Source: Treponema sp. OMZ 790
GTDB taxonomy: Bacteria; Spirochaetota; Spirochaetia; Treponematales; Treponemataceae
Length of the DNA: 64,000 nt
Direction: 5' to 3'
Assembly (NCBI RefSeq): GCF_024181285.1
Contig: NZ_CP051201.1
Location: forward strand, 1,798,001 to 1,862,000
The translations under genes and the position numbers were made by a program. A model generated the notes under the pieces. That model was given only the letters and a program-made list of their open reading frames with translations. It had not been told where the DNA came from and made no database searches. Each line of letters opens with the position of its first letter. Positions within the stretch are counted from its first letter, which is position 1. This document shows, piece by piece, positions 9,288 through 17,775 of this stretch.

Positions 9288-10052
9288 TTATTTTTTGGGA
9301 GACTCTTTTCTGATTGCGATACTTACAAGCTCAATATCAAAAATCAAAACGGCATTGCCGGGAATTATAACGGAACTGCCTTGAACTACACCCTGCTCTC
9401 CATAGGCCAATGCAGGCGGAACATAGAACCTGTACTTTGCACCAGGACTCATCAACTGCAATCCCTCTTTCCAACCGGGAATAACTCGCGATAAATGAAT
9501 CTTTACGCTTTTGCCGGTTTTATAAGAATCGTCAAAAATATGCCCATCTACAAGTTTTCCGATATAATTTACATTAACCTCATCGTCTTCTTTAGGATGC
9601 ACATCATTTTTTCCCTTCGACAGAACTTCATATTGTAAACCCGATTCGGTAACTATAATACCTTCTTTAGCCTTATTTTTTTCTAAAAAGGCGTTAGCTT
9701 CTTCAAGATTCTTTGCGGCTTTTTCCATTTGGGCTATTTGAAAAGCCTGACTTAAAATCATCTGAGCATCTTGAAGTCCTTTTTCTTCAAAATCCTTAGA
9801 CATAGCATCTTTAAACCCCTTCACAATATGATCGGGGTTGATCTTTATTCCATCCTGCTTCACACTTTGAGCTATGATAACACCGAAGGCATAACCTACT
9901 TCTTCTTCGCTTACGGATTTATTTTCTTCCGAATCGGCTTCAGTGTTTTCCGAAGAAACTTCAGATTCCGTTTTTTTACCGTTACAAGCAGCAAAAGCAA
10001 AAAGCAGACAGACGCAGCATAAAATAAAAGTCAAATTTTTAATAAATTTCAT
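9288..10052 (-). CDS. FKBP-type peptidyl-prolyl isomerase, lipoprotein (Mip-like)
   Basis: A 254-residue protein. ATG at 10052 follows AAGGA. The N-terminus is a lipoprotein signal (LLFAFAAC then NGKK). Next come a charged linker, a helical dimerisation domain (about residues 45-140, GYAFGVIIAQSVKQDGIKI, as in Mip/FkpA) and a C-terminal FKBP domain with VNYIGKLVDGHIFDDSY, VIPGWKEGLQLMSPGAKYRF and YVPPALAYGEQG. Aromatic and Asp residues of the rotamase site are kept. It should speed proline isomerisation during folding of exported proteins, tethered to a membrane facing the periplasm. Confidence 0.93.
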   Translation of the reverse strand: MKFIKNLTFILCCVCLLFAFAACNGKKTESEVSSENTEADSEENKSVSEEEVGYAFGVIIAQSVKQDGIKINPDHIVKGFKDAMSKDFEEKGLQDAQMILSQAFQIAQMEKAAKNLEEANAFLEKNKAKEGIIVTESGLQYEVLSKGKNDVHPKEDDEVNVNYIGKLVDGHIFDDSYKTGKSVKIHLSRVIPGWKEGLQLMSPGAKYRFYVPPALAYGEQGVVQGSSVIIPGNAVLIFDIELVSIAIRKESPKK

Positions 10053-10117
10053 AGAATAATCCTTGATAAATAGTATAAGAAGCAAGAATATCAATCTTTT
10101 AAAAAACAGTCAATAGC

Positions 10118-10145
10118 TGGACTTTTATAAAAAATGTGTTATAAT
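10118..10145 (+). promoter_or_regulatory. Promoter of the TGS-uridine kinase gene
   Basis: TGGACT (10118-10123) and TATAAT (10140-10145) are 16 bases apart. A conventional leader follows with AGGAG before the ATG at 10179. Confidence 0.6.
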
Positions 10146-10178
10146 GAAGAGCACAACATAATATATTAGGAGTGTCTT

Positions 10179-11831
10179 ATGGCTTCATTTAAAATAACCT
10201 TTCCCGACGGAATGCAAAAAGAATTCGTACATCCTGTGTCGGCACGAGAGCTGGTACAATATTTTCCGGCAACCCCTGCCCCGATAGTAGGCATAAAAGT
10301 AAACAATTTGGTAGTCCCCTTAAACAAAACCATCGATGTACAATCTACAATCGAACCTGTAACATTAACGGACAGGGAAGGCTCAAACTTTTACCGCAGG
10401 ACGCTCTGTCTGATTTTAGCCGCCGCAGCTAAAGAGCTATATCCCGATTTAAGACTTTTGATGGGACACAGCTTGGATTACGGTTATTATTACACTCTTG
10501 AAGGGAAAAAAGCGGATAAGGCAGACTTAAAAGCCATAAAATCAAAAATGGATGAGATGGTGGCCCAAGATATGCCTATAGACACTCATTGGCTTTCTTA
10601 TGAAGAAGCGCTGGAAAAATTCGAGCACTCGAACCAGCCCGACACCCACAGACTTTTAAACTACACGAGCAAGCCCCGCATTTTAATAAACCGATTGGGT
10701 AACTACGAAGACCTTTATTTTCAGCCTCTGATGGACCGCATAGGCGAAGTTAAAGTCTTCGATGTGATGCCCTATGAAGACGGCTTTTTGCTCCGCTTTC
10801 CGCGAACTGCAAGTCCTGAAAAACTTTCGGAATTTAAAGACATCCCCCATCTTTTTGAAATTTACAAAGAATATAAACAGTGGGGAAAATTAGTCGGGGT
10901 CTCCTCAGTCGGTCAATTAAACGATTTAATTACATCAAGAAAAATCAAAGATTATGTAGAAATCACTGAGATACTTCAAAATAACAAACTTGCAGAAATA
11001 GCAAAAAAAGTAACGGCAAAAAAAACTGCAAGGGTAATCCTCATAGCAGGACCTTCCAGCTCAGGAAAAACTACCTCAGCCAAAAAACTTTCGATGCAGC
11101 TTAAAGTATTAGGTTATATTCCTAAAGTTATAAGTCTTGACGATTTTTACCTAGGCATAGCTAAAACACCGAAAAAAGAAGACGGTAGACCTGACTTTGA
11201 ATGCGTTGAAGCCTTGGACATTGAGCTTTTAAACGACGTACTTTTACGCCTCTTTAAGGGCGAAACGGTTGAAATGCCTTCCTACGATTTCAAAATAAGC
11301 GGCCGCCGGCCTGAAGGCAAGATGTTTACTCCCGAAAAAAACACAATCTTCATACTCGAAGGAATACACGCCCTAAACGATAAACTCACTGCAAAAATAG
11401 ATGAGTCATTAAAATTTAAGGTCTACCTTTCAGCCCTAACCCAGCTTAATTTGGACGACCACAACCGTATTCCGACATCTGATAACAGGCTTATACGGCG
11501 CATCGTCCGAGATGCCCAATTTAGAGGAAGCCCTGCAGCAAGAACAATAGGAATGTGGGGCGATGTAAGAAGCGGAGAATCAAAATACATTTTCCCCTTC
11601 CAAGGAAATGCCGATGCGGTTTTTAACACTGCCCTTGATTACGAGCTTGCAGTATTAAAGGTTTATGCAGAACCTCTTTTAAAGGCTGTAAAACCGAACC
11701 AAAAAGAATACAATGAAGCATCGAGATTATTAACCTTTTTGGGGAATTTTTTACCTCTTCCTGCAAGTTTTGTGCATGGACAATCCATATTGCGTGAATT
11801 TATCGGTGACAGCGATTTTTCATACAGCTAA
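10179..11831 (+). CDS. TGS / ThrRS-like / uridine kinase fusion protein
   Basis: A 550-residue fusion. Residues 1-65 form a TGS domain (ITFPDGMQKEFVHPVSAREL). About 70-210 resemble the second additional domain of threonyl-tRNA synthetase (LMGHSLDYGYYYTLEG, with the HxxxH editing motif not intact). About 285-500 are a uridine kinase/phosphoribulokinase P-loop domain with Walker A AGPSSSGKTTSAKKL, SLDDFYLG and EGIHALND. The architecture is a known nucleoside-kinase family in several anaerobes. The nucleoside substrate is unproven. An AGGAG ribosome site supports the start. Confidence 0.88.
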   Translation: MASFKITFPDGMQKEFVHPVSARELVQYFPATPAPIVGIKVNNLVVPLNKTIDVQSTIEPVTLTDREGSNFYRRTLCLILAAAAKELYPDLRLLMGHSLDYGYYYTLEGKKADKADLKAIKSKMDEMVAQDMPIDTHWLSYEEALEKFEHSNQPDTHRLLNYTSKPRILINRLGNYEDLYFQPLMDRIGEVKVFDVMPYEDGFLLRFPRTASPEKLSEFKDIPHLFEIYKEYKQWGKLVGVSSVGQLNDLITSRKIKDYVEITEILQNNKLAEIAKKVTAKKTARVILIAGPSSSGKTTSAKKLSMQLKVLGYIPKVISLDDFYLGIAKTPKKEDGRPDFECVEALDIELLNDVLLRLFKGETVEMPSYDFKISGRRPEGKMFTPEKNTIFILEGIHALNDKLTAKIDESLKFKVYLSALTQLNLDDHNRIPTSDNRLIRRIVRDAQFRGSPAARTIGMWGDVRSGESKYIFPFQGNADAVFNTALDYELAVLKVYAEPLLKAVKPNQKEYNEASRLLTFLGNFLPLPASFVHGQSILREFIGDSDFSYS

Positions 11832-11843
11832 ATTTCAGCCTCA

Positions 11844-11872
11844 TAGACTAAAAAACATATTTATGCTATAAT
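11844..11872 (+). promoter_or_regulatory. Short-leader promoter of carD
   Basis: TAGACT (11844-11849), 17 bases, TATAAT (11867-11872). ATG follows 10 bases after the -10, leaving a leader of about 3-4 bases and no Shine-Dalgarno sequence. Confidence 0.65.
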
Positions 11873-11882
11873 ACTCGAACAT

Positions 11883-12509
11883 ATGAGTAAGAAATTTGTT
11901 TTTTCTGCAAAAGAAATTGTCGTTTACCCGGGTCAGGGCGTTGGTACTATCACCGATATCACCAAAAAAGAGATAGCCGGCGAAGTTATAGACTATTATG
12001 TTATTTATCTGGCCGATTCCGATATGACGGTTTTAGTTCCCACAACGGGAATCGACAACCTCGGCATTAGGCGCATAGTAACAAAGGCCGAAGCCGAAGC
12101 TGCTCTTAAATTCCTATCGGAAGATTTTGAGCCCATCCCAATTGATTGGAAGGCCCGCTACCAAATGAACATGGACTTATTTAAAAGCGGAAAAATTTTG
12201 GACACAGCCTCTGTTGTGCGCTCTCTCTATCAGCGCAGCAAAACAAAAGAACTTCCGATTCAGGAAAGAAAACTCTATGATTCGGCTTACAGAATTTTTC
12301 AAGACGAAATAGCTGCTTCCATGAAAATGACAAAGACAGAAGCAGAAGCTTCAATCCATCTGCATCTTGAACCGCTCGGCGGGCCTATCGAAAAATTCAA
12401 AGATGAATATGATGACGATGACGATTTAATCGTAAATGATGAAGAACTCGATGATAACGATATGGATGAGGATGATATAGAAGACTCGGACATGTATGAT
12501 GATGAGTAA
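11883..12509 (+). CDS. carD: CarD/CdnL-family transcriptional regulator
   Basis: A 208-residue protein. Residues 1-60 are the RNA-polymerase-interacting Tudor-like domain (GQGVGTITDITKKEIAGEV). About 70-150 are the helical DNA-binding part (DWKARYQMNMDLFKSGKI, VVRSLYQRSKTKELPIQERK). An extra tail from about residue 175 is almost entirely Asp/Glu (DEYDDDDDLIVNDEELDD), an addition beyond the CarD core. CarD stabilises the open promoter complex in mycobacteria and myxobacteria. It leads an operon with ispD and ispF, the gene order seen in Mycobacterium. Confidence 0.93.
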   Translation: MSKKFVFSAKEIVVYPGQGVGTITDITKKEIAGEVIDYYVIYLADSDMTVLVPTTGIDNLGIRRIVTKAEAEAALKFLSEDFEPIPIDWKARYQMNMDLFKSGKILDTASVVRSLYQRSKTKELPIQERKLYDSAYRIFQDEIAASMKMTKTEAEASIHLHLEPLGGPIEKFKDEYDDDDDLIVNDEELDDNDMDEDDIEDSDMYDDE

Positions 12510-13227
12510 AAATTCGGGATTTGCTGCGGTCATCACGGCCGCCGGAAAATCCGGAAGAATGAAACTTGGAATTAAAAAAGAATATCTAAGCATACCCGAT
12601 TACGGAGAAGGCGTAACGGTAATTTCGGAGTGCCTTTTAAAATTTTTACAAACCAAATTATTCGAAGTTTTGGTAATTACCGTACCTGAAAAAGATATCT
12701 CGACCGTAAACAATTTAATTTTTACCGACAAAAGAATCGAAAAAGAACTTGCAGGCCGGGAAACAAAAATAATACTTACCCCGGGAGCCGATACAAGACA
12801 AACCTCCGTTTTCAATGCGCTTATAAAACTGGAAGAAATCAACGAAAAATATAACGAGGGTTTTAAATATGTTCTGATCCATGACGGGGCCCGTCCGTGG
12901 GTCAGCTGCGATCTTATAAAGAATGTCTGCTCTGCACTAAAAAAACACGAAGCCGTAATTCCCGGCTATCCGGCAATCGACACGCAAAAAACAGCCGATG
13001 AATCGGGTAAAATAACCCTGCACTTAAAAAGAAGCTCCATATATTCCGTTCAAACTCCTCAAGGCTTTGACTTTGAAAAGATACTGGCCGCCCACAAAAA
13101 AGCTGCCGGTAACGGAAAAGAATATACCGACGACAGCGAGATTTATGGAGAGTTCGCCGGAGACGTTTTTATATGCGCCGGAGAAGTCTCCAACAAAAAA
13201 ATAACATTTAAGGAAGACATAAAATGA
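12496..13227 (+). CDS. ispD: 2-C-methyl-D-erythritol 4-phosphate cytidylyltransferase
   Basis: About 243 residues. Three in-frame ATGs (12496, 12499, 12502) overlap the carD end, so the exact start is open. IspD motifs are present: AAVITAAGKSGRMKLGIKKE (nucleotide-binding loop), ILTPGADTRQTSVFNAL, VLIHDGARPWVS and SVQTPQGFDF. It transfers CMP to MEP in the non-mevalonate isoprenoid pathway. Overlap with carD on one side and a 4-base ATGA overlap with ispF on the other point to translational coupling. Confidence 0.93.
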   Translation: MMMSKNSGFAAVITAAGKSGRMKLGIKKEYLSIPDYGEGVTVISECLLKFLQTKLFEVLVITVPEKDISTVNNLIFTDKRIEKELAGRETKIILTPGADTRQTSVFNALIKLEEINEKYNEGFKYVLIHDGARPWVSCDLIKNVCSALKKHEAVIPGYPAIDTQKTADESGKITLHLKRSSIYSVQTPQGFDFEKILAAHKKAAGNGKEYTDDSEIYGEFAGDVFICAGEVSNKKITFKEDIK

Positions 13228-13694
13228 GAACAGGGCTGGGTTACGACTTACACCGCCTGATTCGCGGAAAAAAACTTATGATAGGCGGTGTTCACATTCC
13301 ATTTAAAAAAGGAGAAAAAGCCCATTCGGATGGAGACGTGCTTCTTCACGCCATAACCGATGCCCTCCTCGGAGCCTGCGGAATGGGAGACATAGGAGAA
13401 TTTTTTCCGCCCGGCGACAAAAAATGGAAAGATGCAAATTCGGCAGAACTTTTATCCGCCGTTTGGGAAAAAATAAGTGCACAAGGCTGGAAAATCCAAA
13501 ACATTGACTGCGTAATAATCATCGAAGAGCCTAAAATTCTCCCTTTCAGAGACGAAATAAGAACTTCAATCGCAAGTATTCTAAAAATAGAAAAAGAACA
13601 GATTTTTATAAAAGCAAAAACCGGAGAAGGAATAGGGATAATAGGAAAAGGCAAGGCCGCTGCCGCCCTTGCCTCATGCCTTATCTTTTGTTAG
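13224..13694 (+). CDS. ispF: 2-C-methyl-D-erythritol 2,4-cyclodiphosphate synthase
   Basis: 156 residues, the normal family length. GLGYDLHRL carries the zinc ligands Asp and His. AHSDGDVLLHAITDALLGA and GDIGEFFPPGD are the diagnostic active-site segments, and AKTGEGIGIIGKG is the C-terminal signature. It cyclises CDP-ME-2-phosphate to MEcPP, two steps after IspD. Its 3' end overlaps the convergent coiled-coil gene by 14 bases, with no terminator between them. Confidence 0.95.
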   Translation: MRTGLGYDLHRLIRGKKLMIGGVHIPFKKGEKAHSDGDVLLHAITDALLGACGMGDIGEFFPPGDKKWKDANSAELLSAVWEKISAQGWKIQNIDCVIIIEEPKILPFRDEIRTSIASILKIEKEQIFIKAKTGEGIGIIGKGKAAAALASCLIFC

Positions 13695-16600
13695 CATACT
13701 CCAGAATGAGATCTACTTCTCCAAGCGATAAATTTAAAGCCTTTGCAATTTCTCCGTTTTTCCAGCCTTGGCGGGAAAGTTTTAATACGTTTTCTTGAAC
13801 GCTTATCGACGGACTTCCGCTTTCATTTCGCTCAGGTTTTTCACCCTTAAAGAGATCTGCCATAAGTTTTAACTGAGCTTCAGATTCTTCCGAAATTTCT
13901 TTAAGTCTGGTTTCGGTAGCGGCAAGCCAGCTCCTGGCCTGTTTCAAGTTATCCATTTTCGAGTTTAACTCTTCCAATACGGTGTCCACATTCTCAATTT
14001 TTTCGCAAACGGTCTCGGCTCGGTCTTGATTTGACAAAAGGGTTTCAAGAGTAAGTTTTATCTTTTCCATTTCAGGAGGAATTACACTTACCTCGCCTTT
14101 AAATTTTTTGATATCCGACTCAAGTTCTTTTAAATTCTCAAAAGCGGAATCGATGCTTTCAAGGGTCTGATTTAAAACAGCTTCTTTTTTCTCAAGTCTT
14201 TCATAACGGGTGTTCACATCGCCTATGCTTTCTTCAATTCTTCTGATCTGAACCTGATATTGCTGCAAATCATCATTTACCGCAGTAAGCTCAATTATTT
14301 TCTTATCCATGGAATCCGAAAGAGTACTAAGTTTTATAAACTCTCCCTCAAGAAGTTCAATGTTTTTTCTTTCATTCATAAAGCGGTTAACTTTTTGTTT
14401 GGCTTCTTCTTCCAAATGAGTAACTTTTTCATATTGGAGCGAAAGATCTTCCATTGTATTTTTGTAAACTTCAAACTTTGTGACTTCATTTTTAAGAGAG
14501 GCAATATCTTTTTCTAAACCTTCTTTTAATTCGTCTGCACGGTCAAAAACCTTGGTCTGAGTAATAAAAGCGGCTTGTTTTTTATCTATCTCTTCTATCA
14601 GTGAATTTAAGCGGTCGGCATCTGCCTGTATTTTTTCACGTATTTTTTCTTGAGTTTCGTCAAGACGTGTTCTAACTTCAAGAATCATCTCATTGATGCC
14701 CTGTACGGAATGTTCAGCTTCAGATGCAGCCTCGGTAATTTTTTTGTTGATAACTTCATTCAGCTTTTCGGCTTCATCATTAAAGCGGTTTGTTATTTCT
14801 GCAGCATGTTCTTCGATAGTTTTATTTGCAGAGGCAACTTTTGTGTCAACAGCATTTAATTTGGCTTGGATTCCGTTGAAGGCTTCGCCGCTCTTTGTCA
14901 TAAAGTCTTTATATTGAGCATTGTATTTGGTATCAAGATTTTTAATGGCGTTTTCGGTTAAACCTGCAAAGTTTGTAATCTTGTCATCAAAGAAAGAACG
15001 GGCATCGGTAAATTGCTGATCCGTACGGGCCTTCCATGCTTCAAAATCTTTCTTTATGGTTTCAAACTGCGATTCGGACTCTTCCCTTATTGCTATAAGC
15101 TTTTCCTGTAAGCCTTTTGCAGTATTATCAAGTTCGGCATTTTGACCGTCAACAGCTTCCTGCATTTGTATCTTATATGATGCAAGTTCGCTTTCGAGCT
15201 GTTGAGAAGCCTTTGTTTTTATCTGATTTACATCAGCACGGAATGCTTCTATATACTGTTCTACCGTACCGTCAACAGCCGAAACTCTCGAATTTAAGCC
15301 GCTTTCAATATCTTTGACCTTCTCATCCAGTTTTGCAAATAAGGCCTTATATTCTTCTGCTGTCTGACCGAGTCTTGTACGGAGTTCAGCCTTATACTTT
15401 TCTTCCAAGTCCTTCCTTGCCGATTCATTTTCTGAAGCAAGAAGAGCCATATTGGCGGAAACATCTTCTTTCCACTGATCAAAGCTTAAGTTTATAGCTT
15501 CACTTCTTTTTGCAAGGTCTGCAAAAAACTCGTCTTCAAACATTTTAAGTTTTTCAGAAACGTTGGCGTAAGCCTTGGCTTTTAGATCATCAATGCCGGC
15601 ATCTATTGTCTTCATGCGCTCGCGTATTTTTTCGGAATTATTAGAAAACTCGTTAAAAAAGTTTTGCTGATTTTGTTTTGCGGCATTTACATAGGAAGAG
15701 AATTCTGCCATCAGTTCATTTTTAATACAGGCTTGAGATTGTTCGATTTCTTCTTTCAGGCTGTCAACGTTTTCGATAGCTTTTTCGAATTTTGTAAATC
15801 TTTCTTCAGTCTGAATCTTAAACTCGTTCAGTTTTTTGTCCGTAAATTTGGAAAGAGAATTTACATTATCTTGGAAATTGGCGGCAAGCGAATTAAACTG
15901 AGAACGCATGGTGGATTCGGTTTGGTTTAAATCGGCAGAAAGAGCATCGGATCTAACCGAAACGGCATCTTCAGCTTCTTTTAATCTCTCGGATATGGAA
16001 TCTATCCGTGAAGAAATATTCTCTTGTGCTTGAGAAAAATCTGACTGCATTTGAGCAAGATAATCTTTTGCCTGAGCATCCCATTCGGCTTTAAATTCGG
16101 AGGCAATCTCCCTCGTCTGACTTAAGTTGTCATCCATCTGAGCTTCAATCTCTGCGGCAGTTTCTTCAAATTCTTTTCGGTAACTTTGAACTCTTTCTGC
16201 CGTTTCTTCCTTCAATTTGGCAAAAGCGGCTTCCTGCAGGGCACCGGCCTTATCTGCTGCAGAATTATAAGCCTCTTTATAAAGATCCTGCAGCTTAATT
16301 GCAGTAACTTCCAAAAGTTCGCCGGTATCTCTTTGAGCAGAAGCAAGGCGGTTTTCAACATCGTTAATTACAAGCCCCATTTCATCCAAAATTTTGCTCT
16401 TATATTCGCTTAATTTTGCATCTGCCTCAGCGGCAAAATTTTCTTTTAATTCCGGAATACTTTCGGTAAGATGATGCAGTTCGGCTTTTGCCCCGTTTAT
16501 GGATTTTGCAAGTGAATCGACAAAGTCGGCCTCCCTCGTAATCTCCATCAAATTTTTCTCGGCCAAGGCTGTCATATCCATAAGTTTTTGGATAGTCTGC

Positions 16601-16926
16601 TCGGATTCCGAAATGTATCTATCTATTTCGCGAATGGCGGAAGCTCGGGATTCTACGGTTTCAGTTTGTTTTAAAAACATATCACGCAGATCATCAAGCT
16701 TTTTTACGGTTGCAATAGCCTTGCTCTGCTGTACGCCGAGCTCAGTGGAAAGATCGCTTAAAGAAGAATTCTTTTCGTTTACAAAGGCTTCAAGATCTTC
16801 TTTTATTTTATCGCCGTATCTTTTCGCTTTTTCGATGGATCGGTTATTTTTATCGCTCTGTCTAAAAGCAACAACAATACCGACACAAATTACTAAGGTT
16901 ATAAGATCGAATAGAATATAATGCAT
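13681..16926 (-). CDS. Giant membrane-anchored coiled-coil protein (SpiroCoCo-like)
   Basis: 1081 residues. ATG at 16926 is preferred over an in-frame GTG 12 bases upstream because GGTGGG is well spaced from it. Residues 2-20 are a single membrane helix (LFDLITLVICVGIVVAF). Nearly everything to about residue 1020 is heptad-rich coiled coil, high in Glu, Lys, Ala and Gln and almost without Cys or Pro. The last 40 residues form a helix-turn-helix-like segment (LSRQGWKNGEIAKALNLSLG). This matches a spirochaete-specific family of long coiled-coil proteins. A cytoskeletal or cell-shape role is inference. Bases 16939-17000 upstream are A/T-rich with a possible -10 (TATAAT). Confidence 0.85.
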   Translation of the reverse strand: MHYILFDLITLVICVGIVVAFRQSDKNNRSIEKAKRYGDKIKEDLEAFVNEKNSSLSDLSTELGVQQSKAIATVKKLDDLRDMFLKQTETVESRASAIREIDRYISESEQTIQKLMDMTALAEKNLMEITREADFVDSLAKSINGAKAELHHLTESIPELKENFAAEADAKLSEYKSKILDEMGLVINDVENRLASAQRDTGELLEVTAIKLQDLYKEAYNSAADKAGALQEAAFAKLKEETAERVQSYRKEFEETAAEIEAQMDDNLSQTREIASEFKAEWDAQAKDYLAQMQSDFSQAQENISSRIDSISERLKEAEDAVSVRSDALSADLNQTESTMRSQFNSLAANFQDNVNSLSKFTDKKLNEFKIQTEERFTKFEKAIENVDSLKEEIEQSQACIKNELMAEFSSYVNAAKQNQQNFFNEFSNNSEKIRERMKTIDAGIDDLKAKAYANVSEKLKMFEDEFFADLAKRSEAINLSFDQWKEDVSANMALLASENESARKDLEEKYKAELRTRLGQTAEEYKALFAKLDEKVKDIESGLNSRVSAVDGTVEQYIEAFRADVNQIKTKASQQLESELASYKIQMQEAVDGQNAELDNTAKGLQEKLIAIREESESQFETIKKDFEAWKARTDQQFTDARSFFDDKITNFAGLTENAIKNLDTKYNAQYKDFMTKSGEAFNGIQAKLNAVDTKVASANKTIEEHAAEITNRFNDEAEKLNEVINKKITEAASEAEHSVQGINEMILEVRTRLDETQEKIREKIQADADRLNSLIEEIDKKQAAFITQTKVFDRADELKEGLEKDIASLKNEVTKFEVYKNTMEDLSLQYEKVTHLEEEAKQKVNRFMNERKNIELLEGEFIKLSTLSDSMDKKIIELTAVNDDLQQYQVQIRRIEESIGDVNTRYERLEKKEAVLNQTLESIDSAFENLKELESDIKKFKGEVSVIPPEMEKIKLTLETLLSNQDRAETVCEKIENVDTVLEELNSKMDNLKQARSWLAATETRLKEISEESEAQLKLMADLFKGEKPERNESGSPSISVQENVLKLSRQGWKNGEIAKALNLSLGEVDLILEYANKR

Positions 16927-17000
16927 TAAAATTCCCACCCTTTTTCTACACTTAAGGCTTCTCCTTTAAAAAGGAAAAACCTATTATACATAATATCAGA

Positions 17001-17702
17001 TTATATCATAAATTTCAATAATTGACGATAGTTTGAAAAATAAATATCGGGTTTTTCGGCCTCTTTTTGAAAAAAAAGTTTTTTTAATAAAATAAAAAAG
17101 CGCCCCTTTATGCAGGCCGTGTACATTCCGGCAGATTTAGCCCCGGCAACATCGTATTTTAAGTTGTTTCCCACATATAGGATTTTGCTGCAAGGCTCTT
17201 CCAGAGCTTCCGCCAGTTTTTGAAACGGCAGCGGAGAAGGCTTTAAAGCTCCTATGGATTCCGTTCCAAAACTTGCATCGCAAAGAGGTAAGATACCCCA
17301 TACATCGTTTTTTTGTTCAGGCAGAAAATCCGAAAGAAGACCAATTTTAAGGCCCTGCCTTTTAAATTCCTCTATGGCTTCTTTTACAAAAAAGTAAGGC
17401 TTTATTCGGGCAAAACGCTTTTTCCAACCCGTATAAATTTCGGTTTCCAAAAAATTTTTAACATCTTCCTTGGTTTTTCCGCTGTGCTCCGCCAATATTT
17501 CTGCCTGAAAATCAAAAAAATTACTCAAAAGTTTATCAGGATTTTTTTCCTGCCACAGCCGAATATCTTTGCGGGTCTTGTTAAAAGCAGACATGAGGTT
17601 AAAATTCTTTAAAAGAAAAGGAATTATCCTTAAATTAAAGCGCCATGAAGGATAGAGCGTACCGTCAATGTCAAAGGCTATAGCAGAAATACCGTACTTC
17701 AT
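17001..17702 (-). CDS. HAD-superfamily hydrolase
   Basis: 233 residues. Motif I is AFDIDGTLYP (nucleophile and acid Asp). Motif II is GLLSDF, motif III the conserved Lys in GALKPSPLPF, and motif IV is ILYVGNNLKYDVAGAKSAG. A helical cap lies between motifs I and II, making it subfamily I. Substrate is unknown; phosphoglycolate- and small-phosphate-type phosphatases share this layout. It is divergent from mscS, and its own promoter also lies almost against the start codon. Confidence 0.85.
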   Translation of the reverse strand: MKYGISAIAFDIDGTLYPSWRFNLRIIPFLLKNFNLMSAFNKTRKDIRLWQEKNPDKLLSNFFDFQAEILAEHSGKTKEDVKNFLETEIYTGWKKRFARIKPYFFVKEAIEEFKRQGLKIGLLSDFLPEQKNDVWGILPLCDASFGTESIGALKPSPLPFQKLAEALEEPCSKILYVGNNLKYDVAGAKSAGMYTACIKGRFFILLKKLFFQKEAEKPDIYFSNYRQLLKFMI

Positions 17703-17707
17703 ATTAT

Positions 17708-17736
17708 TTTATACTATAAATTTTCCGATTTGTCTA
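17708..17736 (-). promoter_or_regulatory. Leaderless promoter of the HAD gene
   Basis: Read on the minus strand: TAGACA, 17 bases, TATAAA, then 5 bases before the ATG at 17702. No ribosome-binding site is possible upstream of the start. Confidence 0.6.
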
Positions 17737-17740
17737 CCTA

Positions 17741-17769
17741 TTGGCTTTTTATAGAAAATTTGCTAAATT
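17741..17769 (+). promoter_or_regulatory. Leaderless promoter of mscS
   Basis: TTGGCT (17741-17746), 17 bases, TAAATT (17764-17769), then 6 bases before the ATG at 17776. The hexamers are imperfect but spacing is as in the other leaderless genes. Confidence 0.55.
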
Positions 17770-17775
17770 CGCAGA

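Noticed and set aside
14260-16921. Many Phe/Ser-rich plus-strand frames opposite the coiled-coil gene
   Set aside because: Reverse complement of Glu/Lys-rich coiled-coil codons gives Phe/Ser/Leu-rich artefacts. No start signals.
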